Assembly (NCBI RefSeq): GCF_016618195.1
Contig: NZ_CP067099.1
Span: 4,216,001-4,280,000, forward strand
Source: Providencia manganoxydans
GTDB taxonomy: Bacteria > Pseudomonadota > Gammaproteobacteria > Enterobacterales > Enterobacteriaceae
DNA: 64,000 nt
Direction of reading: 5' to 3'
Shown: piece after piece, positions 59,158-64,000 of the stretch
Position numbering within the stretch: position 1 is the first letter of the stretch
How the letters are laid out: each line of letters opens with the position of its first letter
The notes under the pieces: generated by a model
The model's input: the letters and a program-made list of their open reading frames with translations, nothing else
What the model was told of the DNA's origin: nothing
Database searches by the model: none
Position numbers and translations under genes: made by a program

Positions 59158-60618
59158 TTATTTCTCTGGCGCAATAAACCCAAAACACATGGTTTCTGGC
59201 TTAGCATCAGGCTCAGAACGGTAAATCACATCTTCTTTTTCAATCGTAAATTGTGGCCAATATTTACGCACTTTATCAAAGTTCTCGTGAGCACAATCAT
59301 CATATTTACGACCTAATAATATTGCCCCATTCTGACGGATCTCTGCTTCTGTAATATCGCGGTTATACACATTAGGTGGCATATGGTGTTCTAGGGTCCA
59401 TGGTTGGATCACATGCGGTCTGTCTTTTGCATAAATAATAAACCATTGGTGTAAATTATCTTCACCACCAACATATTTTAGAGGTGTGCCATAACGTTGA
59501 TGCCAACGTTGTTCACCTTCTGCAATCAAGGTTTTGACACCAATAAACTTTTGTCCAGCACCACGAATATTCGCGCTTTGTACGATAGAGTAACCCATCA
59601 GCACCAACACGCCAAAGAAAGCTAAGCCAATTAATGGTTTTCGAAGTGGCTTTTTCGGCATGACAGTAATTGAACCAATAAATAGAGGCGCGCACACTGC
59701 CATAAAAGGTTGTAACCACTCAGTGATCCGACCGCCATCATGGAAAGAAAACCAACCATAAATAACCACTAAAGGGAACAGGATAATAAAATTAACCATG
59801 CGATTAGCCAATGGCTTTGGCCAACCGAGTTTACCACCGCAACTGTATACAATAATGGCTGCGATAATTAATGGATAAAAAACACTTAACGCTGCTTGAG
59901 TGGTATGTAAGTTAAATCCAGGATCAATCTGTGAATCTACCCATTTGAAGGCCGAGAAGTCACTCGCCATCAACCAAAAGAAGTTAGGTAAAACAATCGC
60001 AAACCAGAGCGCTATCGCTAAATAGAAAACAGGGTGTCGATAGCTTTGACGAACTTGCTTAACAAATAGCGTTAATAAAAATACGGAGCCAACTAAAGCG
60101 AGAGTTGAGTATTTACCCATTGTGGCAAGGCCTGCACACAAAGCAAATAACAGCCACCATGCTGGATTGTCATAAACTGCACGCAAAAAGAAATATAGGA
60201 TCCACGCCCAGAAGGTGACTAAAATATAGTTGTCATTATAAGGAATGATATCGAAATTAATTACACCAGATAAATTCAACATCAACATCGCAAACCATGC
60301 AAGATCACGACGTCCTGTTAAGCGATATGCCAGCTTCCAGACACCTAACAATCCAAATGCGATACCAATAAAATGAATAAAGTACCAATAAAAACTATAA
60401 GAAATACCTAGATGTATAGCAGGCCACATCACCATTCCCACAAACCAAGGGTTTTTTGGTGAGCCCCATTCTCCATTCATACCCCAGTTAACGGCTTCAA
60501 CTGTATCGTAAGGTACTGTTGGATCTAAATAAAAACTGGCCAAAATCCATGCAATGGCATAGCCAATGACCCACAAATAAACATATTTGTTCGATATCGA
60601 TTGATTGATTGCTGGCAT
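59158..60618 (-). CDS. GT39/ArnT-like membrane glycosyltransferase
   Basis: Predicted polyprenyl-phosphate-sugar transferase working on the periplasmic face, 486 residues. An N-terminal helix is followed by a loop with an acidic pair DPTVPYDTVEAVNWG, the position of the catalytic Asp/Glu in PMT/ArnT enzymes. About ten or eleven helices follow, then a soluble C-terminal domain of about 130 residues. The location among LPS core genes suggests it decorates lipid A or core, as ArnT and RgtA do. It is monocistronic, on the strand opposite waaC. Donor sugar unknown. Confidence 0.82.
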   Translation of the reverse strand: MPAINQSISNKYVYLWVIGYAIAWILASFYLDPTVPYDTVEAVNWGMNGEWGSPKNPWFVGMVMWPAIHLGISYSFYWYFIHFIGIAFGLLGVWKLAYRLTGRRDLAWFAMLMLNLSGVINFDIIPYNDNYILVTFWAWILYFFLRAVYDNPAWWLLFALCAGLATMGKYSTLALVGSVFLLTLFVKQVRQSYRHPVFYLAIALWFAIVLPNFFWLMASDFSAFKWVDSQIDPGFNLHTTQAALSVFYPLIIAAIIVYSCGGKLGWPKPLANRMVNFIILFPLVVIYGWFSFHDGGRITEWLQPFMAVCAPLFIGSITVMPKKPLRKPLIGLAFFGVLVLMGYSIVQSANIRGAGQKFIGVKTLIAEGEQRWHQRYGTPLKYVGGEDNLHQWFIIYAKDRPHVIQPWTLEHHMPPNVYNRDITEAEIRQNGAILLGRKYDDCAHENFDKVRKYWPQFTIEKEDVIYRSEPDAKPETMCFGFIAPEK

Positions 60619-60824
60619 ACTATTTTAAATATTCAAGTAAAGGTACCCATTATCTATTAGGTGCATGTATAACACCCATGAATATGCGCCTAATAGTGCA
60701 AATGGAAATAGAACGGCGAATTCTACTATAGTTTAGAGTGAATAATAAGGAAGGGAGACAAATAGTCATCATCTATTGTCGTTTTATTCAAGTTTTCTGT
60801 CACAGACTCAAAAATTTGACCGTG

Positions 60825-62102
60825 TTATTGTTCTTTCGGCGGTAAGTATGGCTGTAATAACTTGAGCAAACGCTGCAATGCCCCTTGATTTTCATGCAAT
60901 ACTTCTGCGGCATGGCGACCATAATATAGGCGATAGTCTTCATCAGAGAGCAGACTAGTGACAGCTTGCGCCATTGTGTCACTATCAGTAACCGTGATCA
61001 TCCCATCAGCTTGCTTTAATTTTCCACAAATATCTTTGAAATTAAACGTATGCGGTCCCATCAACACAGGTAAAGCGTGCGCTGCGGCTTCTAACGGATT
61101 ATGCCCCCCCGTTTCTACAAGGCTGCCACCAACAAAAGCTAAATCGGCAATGCCATACAGTAGCATCAGTTCACCCATAGTATCACCGATCACCACCTGA
61201 ACATCTGAAGTAGGAACGATACCTTGGCTACGGCGAATAGATTTTAGCCCAGCCTTAGTCGTTAACTCTTCAGCTTTCGCAAAACGTTCAGGATGGCGGG
61301 GAACTAAAATGAGCAATAAATCAGGGAAACGTTTTAACAATTGCTGATGTGCATCTAAAACAATGGCTTCCTCACCTTCATGGGTACTTGTTGCTATCCA
61401 AACCGGCCGATGTGCAGCCCATTGTCGACGCAAGGTAACGGCTCTCACCGCAAGCTCAGGTGTCACTGAAATATCAAATTTTAAGCTACCAGTCACATTC
61501 AATTGAACTCGTCGTAACCCTAACTGAATAAAACGTTCACCATCTTCTTGATGCTGCGCCGCAACCATTGTGACATTACGCAGCATTCGCTTCACAAAAC
61601 TACCTAATTTTTGATAACCAGCGGCCGAGCGTTCAGATAAGCGGGCATTAGCAATCACCAAAGGTATTTTACGGCGGTGAAGCTGATTTATCATATTCGG
61701 CCATAGTTCAGTTTCCATAATAATCACCAACTTTGGATCAACTTGATTAAGGAAACGACGCATAGAGCCGGGAAGATCATAGGGAAGATAGACATGATAA
61801 ACATCATCACCAAAAGCTGACACAACACGTTCTGAACCCGTAGGTGTCATCGTTGTTACTGTAATTGGCAATGAGGGGTAATGATGGCGTAGTGCACGAA
61901 CTAAAGGCACTGCGGCAAGTGTTTCTCCGACCGAAACAGAGTGCAGCAATATCCCACCTGACGCAACTTTGCCTGCACAGAAACCATAGCGTTCCCCCCA
62001 ACGTTTGCGATACGCGGGTGCTTTGCGGCCTCGCACTAATAGGCGAACCCAAATAAGAGGCTGAATGAGATAAAGGAGTACCTGATATAAACGCAATAAC
62101 AT
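60825..62102 (-). CDS. waaA: Kdo transferase WaaA
   Basis: Transfers two Kdo residues to lipid IVA at the inner membrane. With the ATG at 62100-62102 it is 425 residues, the E. coli length; a TTG seven codons upstream is less likely. The N-terminal membrane segment is followed by LIWVRLLVRGRKAPAYRKRW, LLHSVSVGETLAAVPLVRAL with the catalytic Glu, the segment GSLKFDIS, HEGEEAIVLDAH and the donor site GGSLVETGGHNPLEAAAHAL. It is divergent from coaD. Confidence 0.97.
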   Translation of the reverse strand: MLLRLYQVLLYLIQPLIWVRLLVRGRKAPAYRKRWGERYGFCAGKVASGGILLHSVSVGETLAAVPLVRALRHHYPSLPITVTTMTPTGSERVVSAFGDDVYHVYLPYDLPGSMRRFLNQVDPKLVIIMETELWPNMINQLHRRKIPLVIANARLSERSAAGYQKLGSFVKRMLRNVTMVAAQHQEDGERFIQLGLRRVQLNVTGSLKFDISVTPELAVRAVTLRRQWAAHRPVWIATSTHEGEEAIVLDAHQQLLKRFPDLLLILVPRHPERFAKAEELTTKAGLKSIRRSQGIVPTSDVQVVIGDTMGELMLLYGIADLAFVGGSLVETGGHNPLEAAAHALPVLMGPHTFNFKDICGKLKQADGMITVTDSDTMAQAVTSLLSDEDYRLYYGRHAAEVLHENQGALQRLLKLLQPYLPPKEQ

Positions 62103-62201
62103 TCGATCTGATTCACTTACCAAAATTGGCGCTATCTTAACACAAACCTTTCGTGAAGGTGTGTAGAATATACACCTAAAAATAGCCTTAAAATTAGATA
62201 G

Positions 62202-62327
62202 TCTACTCTAAATAATTCAAGTTGTGGCTAAGTAGTACATGAATGAGTCGCTAAAAGTATATGATGAGAGAATTGGTATAGTCACGATACTGTAAACAAA
62301 AGCGCCGCAGCCTAAAGTATGGCGAAC
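62202..62327. repeat. ERIC element (diverged)
   Basis: It starts TCTACTCTAAATAATTCAAG and ends CCTAAAGTATGGCGAACA, about 126 bp. The core is worn. It fills a large part of the 341-base divergent gap between waaA and coaD. Confidence 0.75.
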
Positions 62328-62431
62328 AAAGCCATTCGTCAGTTGCAACAACGCCCAATTGTCGATAATGTTGAGTCCATTCATATGTTACTTAATCCAA
62401 ACGGTTTACATTAAGTACTTACAAACGTTGA

Positions 62432-62929
<498 letters not shown>

Positions 62930-62933
62930 AACG

Positions 62934-63743
62934 CTATCTTTGGCAATTTGGGCAATAAAATGTACTGCGCTGGCCTTGTTTAATACTTAAGATTAATGTG
63001 CCACACATTAAGCAAGGCTCACCTTTTTTGCCATAAACAAATAATTCTTGTGCAAAGTATCCCGGTTTACCATCTGATTGCAGAAAATCTTTTAATGTCG
63101 TACCACCCTGCTCAATCGAACGCTGTAGGACTTTTTTGATTTGAGCGACTAGCTCAATCGATTGTTCCAGTGTCAGAGTGTTGGTGATCTTCTCTGGCGA
63201 AATTCCTGTCGCAAATAAAGCTTCATTCGCATAAATATTACCAACACCAACCACCACTTTGTTATCCATTAGCCAAGGCTTTATCGCAATTTTTCGTTTT
63301 GCTGCTTGTTCAAATAAATATTGGGCATTAAATTCATCCGAGAGTGGTTCTGGCCCTAAATGAGCAAGAACTGAGCTTGTTTCAAGATCTTCACACCATA
63401 ACCAAGCTCCAAAACGCCTCGGGTCGGTATACCTCAAAACTTTACCATCTTTCAAAACAAGATCGACGTGGTCGTGTTTTTCTTCGGGCAGTTCTTCTAG
63501 CAAAATACGCAAGCTACCAGACATACCTAAATGAATGATGATCCAACCTTTTTCCAATTCAAGCAGCAGATATTTAGCACGACGCTGTACACTGAGGATC
63601 TTTCCATCAGATAAACGTTTTATTTGTTCAGAAACAGGCCAACGCAAACGGCTATTGCGTACAATCGCATATTGAATTGAGTTTCCAACAAGATGAGGTT
63701 CTATTCCTCTACGACTGGTTTCGACCTCAGGTAGTTCTGGCAT
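62934..63743 (-). CDS. mutM: Formamidopyrimidine-DNA glycosylase MutM
   Basis: Removes 8-oxoguanine and formamidopyrimidines from DNA and cuts the strand. With the start at 63741-63743 it is 269 residues and begins [13 protein letters not shown], so that Pro2 becomes the catalytic N-terminus and Glu3 the acid. The beta-zone Lys, the helix-two-turn-helix [14 protein letters not shown] and the C-terminal zinc finger with Cys pairs (GEPCLMCGT and TFYCPNCQR) are intact. The frame stays open 7 codons upstream of this ATG. Confidence 0.98.
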   Translation of the reverse strand: MPELPEVETSRRGIEPHLVGNSIQYAIVRNSRLRWPVSEQIKRLSDGKILSVQRRAKYLLLELEKGWIIIHLGMSGSLRILLEELPEEKHDHVDLVLKDGKVLRYTDPRRFGAWLWCEDLETSSVLAHLGPEPLSDEFNAQYLFEQAAKRKIAIKPWLMDNKVVVGVGNIYANEALFATGISPEKITNTLTLEQSIELVAQIKKVLQRSIEQGGTTLKDFLQSDGKPGYFAQELFVYGKKGEPCLMCGTLILSIKQGQRSTFYCPNCQR

Positions 63744-63773
63744 GAGTAGATCCCTCAGTAACAATTAATTTTA

Positions 63774-63906
63774 CATACGCTAAATAATTCTAGATCCAAC
63801 AAATCAACAAATCGCTAGGAACATAGAAAACACCGCAAGTTGCATGAATGAACCTGATCACCATAGGTTAACGAGAAGCGCTGCAACTTGAAGTATGACG
63901 AGTATA
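63774..63906. repeat. ERIC element
   Basis: It starts CATACGCTAAATAATTCTAG and ends CTTGAAGTATGACGAGTATA, 133 bp, upstream of mutM. The last 94 bases of the window are AT-rich with no visible gene. Confidence 0.85.
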
Positions 63907-64000
63907 AATTAACAAATCTTAAACTAAAATATCGCTTTTTCCGCTAGGTCGCTGGACATCTTTCCATATGATAAATACAATCCTGATATAAGCAATATAA

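Overview
The window looks like a chromosomal segment of an AT-rich member of the Enterobacterales, most likely Providencia or a close Morganellaceae relative. The housekeeping genes keep an enterobacterial order (glpFK, emrD, fpr, yiiR, yiiQ, tpiA, sbp, pfkA, cpxP/cpxRA, trmL, cysE-gpsA-secB-yibN, envC-yibQ, kbl-tdh, hldD-waaF-waaC, waaA, coaD, mutM). ERIC repeats are scattered between genes. A polysaccharide locus lies between cpxA and trmL, the place known to hold the O-antigen cluster in Providencia. The genus call is inference from gene order and protein resemblance, not from a search.

Layout. 1-11.7 kb: glycerol uptake genes, a large M66-like zinc metalloprotease inserted after glpK, emrD, fpr, yiiR, yiiQ and tpiA. 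12-16.6 kb: an accessory island with two OmpG-like porins on either side of a secreted two-domain GH3 hexosaminidase. 16.7-25.6 kb: sbp, pfkA, a hok/sok type I toxin-antitoxin locus too short for ordinary gene calling, an acyltransferase/CDP-diglyceride synthase pair, loiP, and the Cpx envelope stress genes with a perfect CpxR box. 26-45.3 kb: surface polysaccharide locus: wzi, three tandem ERIC elements, a JUMPStart/ops leader, rfbBDAC (dTDP-rhamnose), a (GTTA)13 tract, wzx, four glycosyltransferases, a pyruvyltransferase, a wzy-like polymerase, wza-wzb-wzc and galE. 45.4-52.6 kb: trmL, a decayed yefM-yoeB toxin-antitoxin pair, cysE-gpsA-secB-yibN, envC-yibQ. 52.6-64 kb: kbl-tdh, the inner-core LPS heptose genes, an HtrL/YibB protein, a GT39-like glycosyltransferase, waaA, coaD and mutM.

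How the genes work together. The polysaccharide locus holds the parts of a Wzx/Wzy pathway: rhamnose donor synthesis, glycosyltransferases including a WbbL-like rhamnosyltransferase, flippase and polymerase, then the Wza-Wzb-Wzc export apparatus and a Wzi-type surface lectin. No initiating sugar-phosphate transferase is present, so WecA encoded elsewhere probably starts the unit. The AT-rich core of the locus (about 29.7-40.3 kb) differs in base composition from wza-wzb-wzc-galE and looks horizontally exchanged. The hldD-waaF-waaC-waaA genes build the LPS inner core.

The least ordinary items are the hok/sok locus, the porin-GH3-porin island, the metalloprotease without a signal peptide, the tetranucleotide repeat upstream of wzx, and the doubly broken yefM-yoeB module. 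I see no CRISPR array, tRNA, rRNA, intact insertion sequence or prophage.
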